From the NCBI RefSeq assembly GCF_021390645.1, contig NZ_JAJEJT010000003.1:124001-188000 (forward strand): a stretch of 64,000 nt of DNA, given 5' to 3'. The position numbers and the translations under genes were made by a program. The first letter of the stretch is position 1; every line of letters starts with the position of its first letter. Shown here piece after piece: positions 32,918 to 41,026 of the stretch. The notes beneath the pieces were generated by a model. That model saw only the letters and a program-made list of their open reading frames with translations. It ran no database searches and was not told the origin of the DNA. This DNA comes from Paraburkholderia flagellata (lineage in GTDB: Bacteria; Pseudomonadota; Gammaproteobacteria; Burkholderiales; Burkholderiaceae).

Positions 32918-33865
32918 TCAGGCCCCGTCAAGCCATTCAACGATATTGCGTACGGTATCGCCGTAGAAGGTCTGGTACATCTCGCGCGTCACGTAGCCGA
33001 TATGCGGCGTGACGAGCACGTTGTCTGTGCTGCGCAACGGGTCGTTCGGCGCGAGCGGTTCCGTGTCGTACACGTCGAGGGCGGCGCCTGCGATCTTGCT
33101 GCTCTGCACCGCCGCGAGGAGCGCTGCGATGTCGACGATCGGCCCGCGCGACGTATTGACGATGCGGCTCGTGGGCTTCATTTTCGCGAGTTCCGCCGCG
33201 CCGACCAGACCGCGCGTGCGCTCGCTCAGGCGAACGTGGATCGAGAGAAAATCCGAGGTCGAGAAGAGTGTGTCCTTGTCGACCAGTTGGACGCCTTTCG
33301 ACTCCGCGCGCTCGGCCGTCAGGTTCTGGCTCCACGCAATCACGTTCATCCTGAACGCGCGGCCGATCACGCCGACCGCCGAACCGACACGGCCCAGCCC
33401 CAGCAGGCCAAGGGTCTTGCCCGATAGTTCCGTGCCGAGCATGGTTTGCCAGCCGCCCTCGCGCACCGACCGGTTCTCGACGGTCAGATTGCGGGCCATG
33501 GCCAGAATCATCGCCCACGTGAATTCGATGGTGTGGGTGGACCAGTATCCGGTGTCGGCGACCTTGACGCCGTGATCCGCCGCCGCGTCCATGTCGATCG
33601 AGGCGTTGCCCGGGCCCGTCGAGGCGATCAGCTTGAGATTGGGCAGATGCTCGATAATCTCGCGCGTGAGCGGTGTGCGCTCGCGCATCACGCATAGCAC
33701 GTCGAACGGTTTGAAGCGTTCGATGACCTGCTCGGTTTGTGCGACGTGGTCGTTGAAAACGGTGATATCCGCGCGACCTTTCAACGGCGACCAGTCCGCC
33801 ATCTCGAGCGCGACGTTCTGATAATCGTCGAGGATGGCGATACGGACAGCGGATGGACTGGACAT
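32918..33865 (-). CDS. D-2-hydroxyacid dehydrogenase family protein
   Basis: 315-aa NAD(P)-dependent dehydrogenase. Rossmann motif GLLGLGRVGSAVG, catalytic Arg in NTSRGPIVD, Glu in DVYDTEPL and His in TPHIGYVT are all present. It would interconvert a 2-oxoacid and a D-2-hydroxyacid. Start ATG 33865 with AGGAGGT. Located between the OYE-like and MaoC genes in the operon, after a 170-nt gap before the MaoC gene, which is the longest gap in the block. Confidence 0.9.
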   Translation of the reverse strand: MSSPSAVRIAILDDYQNVALEMADWSPLKGRADITVFNDHVAQTEQVIERFKPFDVLCVMRERTPLTREIIEHLPNLKLIASTGPGNASIDMDAAADHGVKVADTGYWSTHTIEFTWAMILAMARNLTVENRSVREGGWQTMLGTELSGKTLGLLGLGRVGSAVGVIGRAFRMNVIAWSQNLTAERAESKGVQLVDKDTLFSTSDFLSIHVRLSERTRGLVGAAELAKMKPTSRIVNTSRGPIVDIAALLAAVQSSKIAGAALDVYDTEPLAPNDPLRSTDNVLVTPHIGYVTREMYQTFYGDTVRNIVEWLDGA

Positions 33866-33913
33866 GAGTGTGACCTCCTGCAGCGATGATTTGGCCGGCG
33901 TAGGGTTGACGCG

Positions 33914-35041
33914 CTATGCCTCCTGGGCCTCGAAAACCGGATAGTCGGTGTATCCCTCGGCCGTCGATCCGTAAACGCTAGGCCAGTCGACCTGCGCAAG
34001 CGGTGCGCCAGTGGCGAGACGTGCCGGCAGATCCGGATTGGCAATGAACGGGCGGCCGAAGGCGACCATATCAACCAGTCCGGCTTCGATCAGCCGATTG
34101 GCGCGCGCCGAGTCGATATTCACGTTGCCAATGATAGGCCCGCGGTAGAGGTCGCGGAAATGCCGGAACATGCCGTCGCCGGCCATGTCGGCGAGCGGGG
34201 TGGCCGACAGGTCGGCCATGGCGCCCATCAAAAGCAGATGGGAAAGAGCGAAATCGTTGAGCCGGCCGATGACATATTCGGAGGTGGCCAGGGTTTCGTC
34301 AGTGGAAACGAACGCGCCCGTTTCGGATGTGGCGGGCCCCGTCTTGATTCCGGTTCGGTGCGCCCCGACCGCTTCGACCACCGTTTCCAGAACCTCGAAC
34401 AGGAAGCGCGCGCGGTTCTCGGTCGACCCGCCGTATTCATCGTTACGCAGATTGGTGCGAACGCTGAGAAACTGGTTGAACAGGTAGTGGAAACCGCCCT
34501 GGATCTGCACGCCGTCGAAACCGGCCGCGATCGCGTTGCGCGCTGCCCGGCCGAAATCGGCGACCGTGCGGCGGATTTCGTCTCGATTCATGGCGCGCGG
34601 CACGACGGTGTTCTTGTGGCCGCTTGCGGTCACGCTCTGCTGCTCTGGGTTGACCGCTGAAGCGGAGAGGGGCGCGTTGCCAGCCTGGAAATCCGGGTGC
34701 CCGAGCGAGCCGGTGTGCCACAGTTGCGCGACGATCCGGCCGCCCGCGCGATGCACGGCGTCCGTCACCACGCTCCAGCCGCGCATCTGGGCGTCGCTCC
34801 ACAGGCCCGGCACGTCGGCCCAGCCAACCGCCTCGGGGCTCACGAAAACGCCTTCGCTGATGATGAGTCCCGCCGAGGCGCGCTGCGCGTAGTACTCCGC
34901 ATGCAGTCGGGTCGGAGCGAGATCGGGGTTCGCCGCGCGCATGCGCGTGAGCGGCGCCATGACGATGCGGTTGGGCAATTCAAGCTCACCCATGAGTATC
35001 GGCCAGAGCAGCGCCTGGTTGCTGTCGCTTTGCATGGTCAT
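33914..35041 (-). CDS. Old Yellow Enzyme-like NADH:flavin oxidoreductase, atypical active site
   Basis: 375-aa TIM-barrel FMN protein. Early blocks fit OYE/NemA enzymes (ELPNRIVMAPLTRMRA, ISEGVFVSPEAVGWADVPGLWSDAQ, AQLWHTGSLGHPDF), as does FGRPFIANPDLPARL for the phosphate site. But the substrate-anchoring pair, His and His/Asn in IHGA-N/H-GYL, is replaced: QIQGGFHYLFNQFL has Q181 and F184, with Y186 kept. The usual RLSP after RxG(I/V) is IKTGP. It may reduce different substrates or have another activity. Start ATG 35041, with ATG 35035 also possible. Confidence 0.85.
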   Translation of the reverse strand: MTMQSDSNQALLWPILMGELELPNRIVMAPLTRMRAANPDLAPTRLHAEYYAQRASAGLIISEGVFVSPEAVGWADVPGLWSDAQMRGWSVVTDAVHRAGGRIVAQLWHTGSLGHPDFQAGNAPLSASAVNPEQQSVTASGHKNTVVPRAMNRDEIRRTVADFGRAARNAIAAGFDGVQIQGGFHYLFNQFLSVRTNLRNDEYGGSTENRARFLFEVLETVVEAVGAHRTGIKTGPATSETGAFVSTDETLATSEYVIGRLNDFALSHLLLMGAMADLSATPLADMAGDGMFRHFRDLYRGPIIGNVNIDSARANRLIEAGLVDMVAFGRPFIANPDLPARLATGAPLAQVDWPSVYGSTAEGYTDYPVFEAQEA

Positions 35042-35064
35042 TCCGGAGAGGTTGAAGCGCTCGA

Positions 35065-35787
35065 TTACTCGGAGCGGAACTCGATCGCGCGAAAGTCGAT
35101 CGACACGAGCAATGGCTCGCCGATCTTCTGCCTCGCCTCGTCGTAGGCAAAGACGCGTCTCGACATTGGCACCATCACACCGTTCACGCTCTGGTAGTCC
35201 GAGGCGTAGTTGGCGCCTTTCGCGCCGCCCATCACATCGACGGTATAGTCGTGGCGGCGCAGCAGACCATCCTCGCCGAAGTAAGAGATCTGCTCGCGGG
35301 TATGGCTTGCAATCGAATCGGGAAACGTGGCCCTGAGTCGTCGCCAGATTTCGCCGTTCTCCTCCCATTCAGGCAGTTCTTCCGTATGGAAGCCCGGGTA
35401 CGTATAGAGAAACGGGATCGTCAGATAGGTCCAGAGCGCGTAGCCGGTAAAGTACAGCGCATGCAGACGATCCCATGAGGTGTCCTGAGCATGACCTCGA
35501 TAAAAGTCTCGCGGTGTGCGCCGCTCTTCGGCGGCGTGACCCTCGAGCGACTCGATGCGCACGGCATCCGGCGTGAACGTGCCCTGCCAGCCGGACTGTG
35601 GTGAGACGATCGAGACGTGCTGGCGTGTCAGGCTGGCCACCAGTGCGATATCGCGGAACATATCGGGCCGGCCTTTGAGGTGCCATATGGCGCCGCCGAT
35701 ATCGAGGGTAGCCGAAGCAGTGCGCAGCTTGTTCCAGTTGTCGAGTCCACCGTGCGCCTCTACGGCGCGGTCGAGCAAAGTACTCAT
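35065..35787 (-). CDS. Hypothetical protein in catabolic operon
   Basis: 240 aa, function not known. Starts AVEAHGGLDNW and runs through paired beta-strand-like segments (TASATLDIGGAIWHLKG, HVSIVSPQSGWQGTF) to REQISYFGEDGLLRRHDYTVDVMGG and a C-terminal FDFRAIEF-like strand, suggesting a beta-rich ligand-binding fold. No signal peptide. ATG 35787 has AAGGA; an upstream ATG at 35826 overlaps the preceding stop (ATGA) and would add 13 residues. Conserved position between SnoaL-like and OYE-like genes suggests a role in handling the substrate. Confidence 0.75.
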   Translation of the reverse strand: MSTLLDRAVEAHGGLDNWNKLRTASATLDIGGAIWHLKGRPDMFRDIALVASLTRQHVSIVSPQSGWQGTFTPDAVRIESLEGHAAEERRTPRDFYRGHAQDTSWDRLHALYFTGYALWTYLTIPFLYTYPGFHTEELPEWEENGEIWRRLRATFPDSIASHTREQISYFGEDGLLRRHDYTVDVMGGAKGANYASDYQSVNGVMVPMSRRVFAYDEARQKIGEPLLVSIDFRAIEFRSE

Positions 35788-35822
35788 TGCTTTATCCTTG
35801 TTTGCAACGGTCGCCGCGAGCG

Positions 35823-36227
35823 TCATTGCTCGTCCGGGAATGTGCTGCCGAACATCGGGTAGCCGCCGGCGGATTCGCTGCGCTTCGGCTCGTCCTGCAG
35901 AACGTCCCAATGCTCGACGAGCTTGCCATCCTCGATGCGCAGGATATCTACGGCGATCAAAGCGGCGGGCGTGGCCGAACTGGTGTAGCGACTGTGCACC
36001 CAGACGAAGTCGTCTTTGGCGATCACCATGTCGTACTCGAAACGAATATCGCTTAACGAGCGCACCAGCCCAAAAAGCCCGTCGCGCCCGGCCGGTACGT
36101 GCCGGCTGTGCTGCACGTAGGTATCGGACCAGAACTGCGCGGCCTTCTCGTAGTCTTTCCTGTTGAACAACGTCTCCAGCGCTTCGAGAACGAGCGCCGT
36201 GTTCTTCTCTTCAGATGCGGTGGTCAT
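35823..36227 (-). CDS. SnoaL/NTF2-like protein
   Basis: 134-aa nuclear-transport-factor-2-like fold, often a polyketide cyclase or a small-molecule isomerase/hydrolase. Typical segments: LETLFNRKDYEKAAQFWSDTYVQHSRHVPAGRDGLFGLV and VDILRIEDGKLVEHWDVLQ. ATG 36227 with GGAG. It follows the SDR gene by 13 nt. Together with the NTF2 domain fused to the hydrolase at 30340-31521, the operon has two such folds. Confidence 0.85.
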   Translation of the reverse strand: MTTASEEKNTALVLEALETLFNRKDYEKAAQFWSDTYVQHSRHVPAGRDGLFGLVRSLSDIRFEYDMVIAKDDFVWVHSRYTSSATPAALIAVDILRIEDGKLVEHWDVLQDEPKRSESAGGYPMFGSTFPDEQ

Positions 36228-36240
36228 GGTCAGGCTCCTC

Positions 36241-37002
36241 TCATTCAGCAGGAATCGGGTTGTCGACGACGAACTGGTTGAACTGTTCGACGAAGGCGTG
36301 CTCGTTGGGGCCCGCGTTACCGCGCATCGGTTTCGCTGCATCGACCACGACCTCGGTGGTCGCGGATTCAAGCAGTTTCAGCGTTTCGGTGATGAATGCG
36401 TCGAGCGGCATGGCGCGCGGGTCGCCGCTCTTGTGAACGAGGTCCGTATCGACCCAGGGCGGCGCGATCTCGAGCACCTTCACGCTCGTATCACGCAGTG
36501 CGAAGCGTTGCGAAAGCGTGTACGAATGAATCGCCGCCTTGGTCGCGGAGTACAGTGCCGTGGCTGCGAGTGGTACGTACGCGAGCACGGAACTGTTGTT
36601 GATGATGTACGACTCGGACTGTTGCTTCAGATGCTCGACGAAGGCGGCGCTGACGCGAACCGGCCCGAGCAGGTTGGTGTCGACGAGACGCACGGCCTGC
36701 TCGTCGTCGAGTGCGCCGCTGGCGTCGTCGAAAGGCATGATGCCGGCGTTGTTGATCACGACATTCAGCGACGGATAGCGCGCGATCAAATGTGCGGCGA
36801 CTTCGCGAATCTGTGTGGCGTCGCCGATATTGAGTTCGACGGTATCGATGCCTGGATTGAGTCGGGCGATCTCGTCGAGCAGAGACTTGCGCCGCCCCGC
36901 GACGATGACCTTGTTGCCACGGCGATGGAGGGCTTCCGCCAGTGCGCGGCCGATGCCCGAGGTGCCGCCGGTGATGAATACGGTATTTCCACTGAGATTC
37001 AT
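36241..37002 (-). CDS. SDR family oxidoreductase (DltE-like)
   Basis: 253-aa short-chain dehydrogenase. TGGTSGIG cofactor motif (11-18), NNAGI, and the YSATK (Tyr-Lys) catalytic pair; the Ser is in NNSSVLAYVP. The sequence resembles DltE-type SDRs of unknown substrate. Start ATG 37002 with AGGAG. First structural gene of the ten-gene operon; the promoter should lie in 37003-37233. Confidence 0.88.
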   Translation of the reverse strand: MNLSGNTVFITGGTSGIGRALAEALHRRGNKVIVAGRRKSLLDEIARLNPGIDTVELNIGDATQIREVAAHLIARYPSLNVVINNAGIMPFDDASGALDDEQAVRLVDTNLLGPVRVSAAFVEHLKQQSESYIINNSSVLAYVPLAATALYSATKAAIHSYTLSQRFALRDTSVKVLEIAPPWVDTDLVHKSGDPRAMPLDAFITETLKLLESATTEVVVDAAKPMRGNAGPNEHAFVEQFNQFVVDNPIPAE

Positions 37003-37226
37003 GACTGCGCTCCTGAACGTTATGAGTCGAAAAATTAGGATGGCGAATTAAATATCTGCGAGCCCCGCGAAAGTGGACGCCGCGATGCTTATGCGTGTCG
37101 TACCGGCGCCGCGCTTGCGTTGCGTCGGGACACCGGTGCGGTGATCACTCGCCAAACGAACAATGGTCAGATTGTGGTTGCTACCGTCGGCCCGATAAAT
37201 CTCGTGTTCGGCTCAACAGTGTTATC

Positions 37227-37250
37227 GAAAAAGAGAACAAAGCGCGTTCT
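37227..37250 (-). terminator. Weak intrinsic terminator after LysR gene
   Basis: On the minus strand AGAAC/GTTCT (37246-37250 and 37234-37238) with a 7-nt loop is followed by CTTTTTC. It lies about 20 nt after the LysR stop at 37272 and would separate LysR from the catabolic operon. The stem is only 5 bp. Confidence 0.4.
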
Positions 37251-37271
37251 TTACATCTGATTATTTCCGGC

Positions 37272-38279
37272 TCAGCCGAGTGGCAGCGCTTCGTCCCCCG
37301 TAAGGTCGTCGCCATTGACGTCCTGGGTATCGACGCTCGTCGGGCGGCACCGCGCTTCGGCTTCCGGGGTGCTGGACATCGACGGGTTCGTGCTGAACAG
37401 CTCGGCGATCCAGTCGATGAACGCGCGCACGGTGGCGGAGAGATGCCGGCTGTGCGGATAAACAGCGGAAATGGGCAGCGTCGGAGGTTTCCACGCTGAA
37501 AGGATCTCGACCAGTGCGCCCGATTCGAGGTAGGGCAGCGCGATGAAGCGGGCGCCCTGGGCGATCCCCAGCCCGCACAGCGCGCCGCCCAGATAGGCCT
37601 CGGCGTCGTTGACGGCGATAGAGCCAGACATCTTCACCTCGGTCACCTCGCCGCCGTCGGCTTCGAACGCGAGGGGCATGATGCGGCCGGTGCGGGGCCA
37701 GTAGTAGTTCACCACACGGTGATTGGCCAGTTCGGCCAGTGTCTGCGGGATGCCCGCCTTGTCGAGATACGCCGGGCTGGCAACCGTGACGGCCTGATAG
37801 ACACCGACGCGCCGCGCCACGAGCGACGAATCCTGCAAGGTGCCGATGCGAACCACGCAGTCAATGCCTTCCTGGACGAGATCGAGCGGCTTGTCGCCGA
37901 GGCCGAGCATCAGGTCGATCTCGGGATACCGCTCGTGAAAATCGCCCAGCGCGGGCATGACGATGAGGCGCCCGAGCGCGCCGGGCATGTCCACACGCAG
38001 CTTGCCGCGCGGGGAGCGCTGCTTGCCGAGGAAAGCGCCTTCGATGTCGTCGATCTCCGCGAGCACGCGCACGCACCGCTCGTAGTACGCCGCACCGTCC
38101 GGCGTGAGGTTGACGCTGCGGGTTGTGCGTTGCAGCAAGCGTGTTTTCAGGTGCGCTTCGAGGCTCTGGACGACCACGGTCACGCGTGCGCGCGGAATGT
38201 CCAGCGTCTCGGCCGCGCGCGTGAAGCTGTTCGTCTCCACCACACGGGCGAACACTTTCATGGCTAGCACGATATCCAT
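37272..38279 (-). CDS. LysR family transcriptional regulator
   Basis: 335 aa. HTH at the N-terminus (MKVFARVVETNSFTRAAETLDIPRARVTVVVQSLE) and a CrgA-like binding domain. The C-terminal tail beyond about 300 is a 30-residue low-complexity extension, so the protein is longer than most LysR (about 300). ATG 38279 is the start; upstream extension is not needed. It is divergent from the GST gene and upstream, on the same strand, of the ten-gene catabolic operon, which is its likely target along with the GST gene. Confidence 0.9.
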   Translation of the reverse strand: MDIVLAMKVFARVVETNSFTRAAETLDIPRARVTVVVQSLEAHLKTRLLQRTTRSVNLTPDGAAYYERCVRVLAEIDDIEGAFLGKQRSPRGKLRVDMPGALGRLIVMPALGDFHERYPEIDLMLGLGDKPLDLVQEGIDCVVRIGTLQDSSLVARRVGVYQAVTVASPAYLDKAGIPQTLAELANHRVVNYYWPRTGRIMPLAFEADGGEVTEVKMSGSIAVNDAEAYLGGALCGLGIAQGARFIALPYLESGALVEILSAWKPPTLPISAVYPHSRHLSATVRAFIDWIAELFSTNPSMSSTPEAEARCRPTSVDTQDVNGDDLTGDEALPLG

Positions 38280-38391
38280 GTCCCCACCTCGTCGGATCAG
38301 GGCGAGGCCAGCACGCCCAGCGCGAAGTCTAAACTGCCGCTGCTGACGGTGCCACAGGGCCGCCGCGGCGCTCCACGGCAACGGCGCCTCT

Positions 38392-38422
38392 CGCGCAAAG
38401 TCGCTAAACTCGGCTTTGCGCG
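38392..38422. promoter_or_regulatory. 9-bp inverted repeat in the LysR/GST divergent gap
   Basis: Perfect arms CGCGCAAAG (38392-38400) and CTTTGCGCG (38414-38422) with a 13-nt spacer. It lies 30 nt upstream of the GST start in the gap between divergent LysR and GST genes. It could be a LysR operator or a 5' hairpin. Confidence 0.5.
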
Positions 38423-38452
38423 CTGTCCAACGAGCACCGCTGGAGATTACCG

Positions 38453-39109
38453 ATGAAGCTGGTGGGCCCATGGGTGTCCGGCTACACGCGCCGGGTGGGG
38501 ATCACGCTGAAACTACTGCAGATCCCATTCGAGCATCTGCCTTATCACGCGTATCGGGAAACGGAACGCGTGAAAGCGTTCAGTCCGATGGCGCGGGTGC
38601 CTGCGCTGCAGCTCGACGACGGTCAGGTGCTCATCGACAGCAACGCGATCGTCGACTATCTGGACAGTATCGTGCCGGCCGACCAGCGACTGACGCCCGC
38701 GAGCGGCCCGGCGCGCGTGCGCGCGATGCAACTTGTCGGCTACGCCTCGGCCTGCTACGACAAGTTGGCACGCTATTGCGACGAGCTGATGCTGCGTCCC
38801 GAGGCTCACCGGCTGGCGCATCTGCAAGCGGGCTATCGGGAACAGATGGAGAGTGGCTTCCACGTGCTCGAAGCCGCGCACGCCGACCCGTGGTTCCTTG
38901 GGGCCCGCATCTCACAGGCAGACATCATGGCAGTCGTGGCTTTTCAGAGTGCCTCTGTGGTGATCCCTCGTGCCTTCGACAGCGAATCGTTCCCGCGATT
39001 GGCCGCGCTCGCGCAGCAAGCGATGCAATTCACCGCGTTTTCCTCGACGCTCCCGGACCTGGGGGATCTGCAAGCTTCGGGTCTCATTGGTGAGGATGAC
39101 GGCATTTAG
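38453..39109 (+). CDS. Glutathione S-transferase family protein
   Basis: 218 aa. N-terminal thioredoxin-like domain with SGYTRRVGITLKLL, the cis-Pro in RVPAL and the DSNAIVDYLD gamma-glutamyl contact; C-terminal helical domain with SQADIMAVVAFQ. Conjugation or isomerisation with glutathione is expected. It is transcribed away from the LysR gene at 37272-38279 and may take part in the same pathway as the catabolic operon. Confidence 0.88.
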   Translation: MKLVGPWVSGYTRRVGITLKLLQIPFEHLPYHAYRETERVKAFSPMARVPALQLDDGQVLIDSNAIVDYLDSIVPADQRLTPASGPARVRAMQLVGYASACYDKLARYCDELMLRPEAHRLAHLQAGYREQMESGFHVLEAAHADPWFLGARISQADIMAVVAFQSASVVIPRAFDSESFPRLAALAQQAMQFTAFSSTLPDLGDLQASGLIGEDDGI

Positions 39110-39268
39110 GGGGGCGTCTGCCGTACCCCGACTGGCCTCTAACCGGATCGCGGCACGGTCACGCTTGGGCATCGACTAGATCATCGGCGCGTTTGCCTGT
39201 GGACAGGGCCACAATCGCTGAACCACTGGGCCGTGAGAGGCGCCTCGGCGCCGGGCTGCAACCGGTAT

Positions 39269-39508
39269 CGCCGTATGGCCGCCGGCCAGTTGTGCTGCGT
39301 GCTGATGCAAGCCTTCCACTTCGCTCAGGAGTGGCCGCATGCGTTCATAAAATGAACTGCCCATGGCGCTCAGTTCCACGCGATAGCCGCTCCGATCGAG
39401 CAAAACGAGTTCTGTTTGGCTTTCCGGTGGTGCCGCCGCTGCAAATACGGCAGGATGGGATCGATGAAATGGGCTCGCGGTAGCCTGGAAACTCGCAGCT
39501 TGCTTGAC
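39269..39508 (-). pseudogene. LysR regulator remnant
   Basis: About 80 residues that read like the N-terminal HTH and linker of a LysR regulator: QAASFQATASPFHRSHPAVFAAAAPPESQTELVLLDRSGYRVELSA is split here into its parts FHRSHPAV, ESQ-ELVLLDRSGYRVEL and SSFYERMRPLLSEVEGL. There is no proper start and no effector domain follows; the frame degenerates at both ends. It is the gene debris next to the AT-rich effector cassette, consistent with a past insertion or deletion here. Confidence 0.6.
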
Positions 39509-39708
39509 TGGAATCAGATGGCAATGTTTTCCTTTTCTAATCCATGCGAAATGTGTTGGATTACTAATCAATTTAGGACTGGTCCGATTGAGGAGCTTCC
39601 GCCTGTGCGCCGAGGATGAGATTTCACCGGTTGCAATGTCGCACCGGTTGTCTTCGTGGAGGTATGGAAAATGCCGGAACAGCAAATGCATAACGAGTGG
39701 GGTGCGGA

Positions 39709-39867
39709 ATGCGACGAGCGTTGCTGAAGTTGGGTGAAAAAGCGGGCGGTGTCAAACTCGCAGGCATCGATAGCTTCGCACACCACGGCACGCCAATCCC
39801 GTTCATCGGCGCGAAGATACGGTGCCCTGCGTGCAACTTCCATCGAACAGGGGGCAAGTATGCTTGA
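39709..39867 (+). pseudogene. Truncated PAAR-type protein, N-terminal remnant
   Basis: 52 codons. The sequence MRRALLKLGEKAGG ... HHGTPIPFIGAKIRCPAC matches the N-terminus of one class of Burkholderia PAAR proteins, which normally continue for another 40 or more residues. After CPAC the homology stops, and the frame ends 8 nt inside the next gene. It may be a remnant left when the effector cassette was exchanged, or a very short coupled leader. Confidence 0.5.
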
Positions 39868-40354
39868 TCGACTTGTTGCAGACGGAGACCGCACCACTAC
39901 GGGTGGCGAAGTGATTGGTCGCAGTAACCAGTACAACGAAGCTGGGAAGATGTACGCGCGAAAGGAGAATCACGCCACTTGTGGCAATTGCAAAGGTGGA
40001 TGGCCGATCTGCGGAACCGCGGGCGACTGGATGGATGACGGGTATCCGATGGTGAAGGATCTCGATTGGGTCATGTGTCCATGTGGCAAGAATCGCGTCC
40101 TTGCGGCGGGTTCGTCCAACGCATTCTATTCAGAAAGTAAGGGCGAAGCCGCGACCGTGCCGCCACCAAAAGCCCTTGCTTACGACCAGCAATACAGGCT
40201 CATGGGTGGCGACGGACAGCCGGTCGCAAATGTCCGATATCGCATCGTTACCAATGACGGACAAGTGCTTTCTGGTGCGACGAACTCAGCAGGTCAAACG
40301 GAGCGAATTATCACGCAAGGGTCATCCGGGCTACAACTTCAACTGGAGACGTAA
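39860..40354 (+). CDS. PAAR domain protein (T6SS spike tip)
   Basis: 164 aa. Residues 1-90 form a cysteine-rich PAAR-type domain (DGDRTTTGGEVIGRS, CGNCKGGWPICGTAGDWMDDG, MCPCGKN). Residues about 105-164 are a small beta domain (YRLMGGDGQPVANVRYRIVTNDGQ ... TNSAGQTERI) commonly found at the C-terminus of Burkholderia PAAR proteins as an effector-binding extension. PAAR proteins cap the VgrG spike and carry toxins out through the type VI secretion system. ATG 39860 has AGGGGG upstream. It precedes a metallopeptidase by 5 nt. No VgrG or other T6SS gene is in the window. Confidence 0.8.
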   Translation: MLDRLVADGDRTTTGGEVIGRSNQYNEAGKMYARKENHATCGNCKGGWPICGTAGDWMDDGYPMVKDLDWVMCPCGKNRVLAAGSSNAFYSESKGEAATVPPPKALAYDQQYRLMGGDGQPVANVRYRIVTNDGQVLSGATNSAGQTERIITQGSSGLQLQLET

Positions 40355-40359
40355 TTAGC

Positions 40360-41016
40360 ATGGCAGACACCACGGAGTGGCAAACAGTTCACGATACTGC
40401 GTGCACCAATACCAACCCTAACTCTTGTGTTGACGTTGTAATTAACACGACTCCGATTTGCTCAAACATGAGTAACAAGGAATTTCGCGAATCGATCGTC
40501 AAATCGCGAGAGGAGGCGGTCGGCCTAATACAAGCACGTATATCAGCCTTGACCCGATGGGATGCGAGCGAACGAGCACGCACGAAGAAGTGGTTAGGAC
40601 GTTCGGACGATACGACTCGCAGCATACTGCAAGTCGGGCTGCCGCGCCTTCTTCAAGTCATGAAAGAGTTAAAACCGGAAAACGTCATTCGCTGGGATCA
40701 ACAGAAGCAACGAAACATAACCTGTACGATATTTCCCGACAACGGCGCTACCGACGCGGCAGTCTGCAAACCCGATACGGCGAAGCGCATCATTGCGATA
40801 TACCCGCATTTTTGCACTTCTCCGCGCTCCCAACTATGGCACGGGTGCCAGGTGCTAACGCTCATTCACGAATGCACCCACTTTACAGACGTGTTCAATT
40901 CTAATGATGAAATGTACGGCGTAACCGTTGGACTCCCGTTTTGGGCGCAGGACAATCCCGATAAGGCAATAAAGAATGCGGATAGCTTGGCGTGCTATGT
41001 TGGCTTTAATGACTAG
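40360..41016 (+). CDS. M35-like (aspzincin) metallopeptidase, probable T6SS effector
   Basis: 218 aa without a signal peptide. Zinc-binding HECTH (H170, E171, H174) is followed by ADSLACYV with D208, the Asp third ligand of aspzincins (deuterolysin/lysine-specific endopeptidase, M35). N-terminal part (residues 1-140) has six cysteines. The position directly after a PAAR gene (5 nt) and before a secreted small protein fits an effector-immunity arrangement in which the metallopeptidase is delivered by PAAR. Target unknown. Codon and base use are AT-richer than neighbours, suggesting transfer. Confidence 0.75.
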   Translation: MADTTEWQTVHDTACTNTNPNSCVDVVINTTPICSNMSNKEFRESIVKSREEAVGLIQARISALTRWDASERARTKKWLGRSDDTTRSILQVGLPRLLQVMKELKPENVIRWDQQKQRNITCTIFPDNGATDAAVCKPDTAKRIIAIYPHFCTSPRSQLWHGCQVLTLIHECTHFTDVFNSNDEMYGVTVGLPFWAQDNPDKAIKNADSLACYVGFND

Positions 41017-41026
41017 GGGAAATTCT

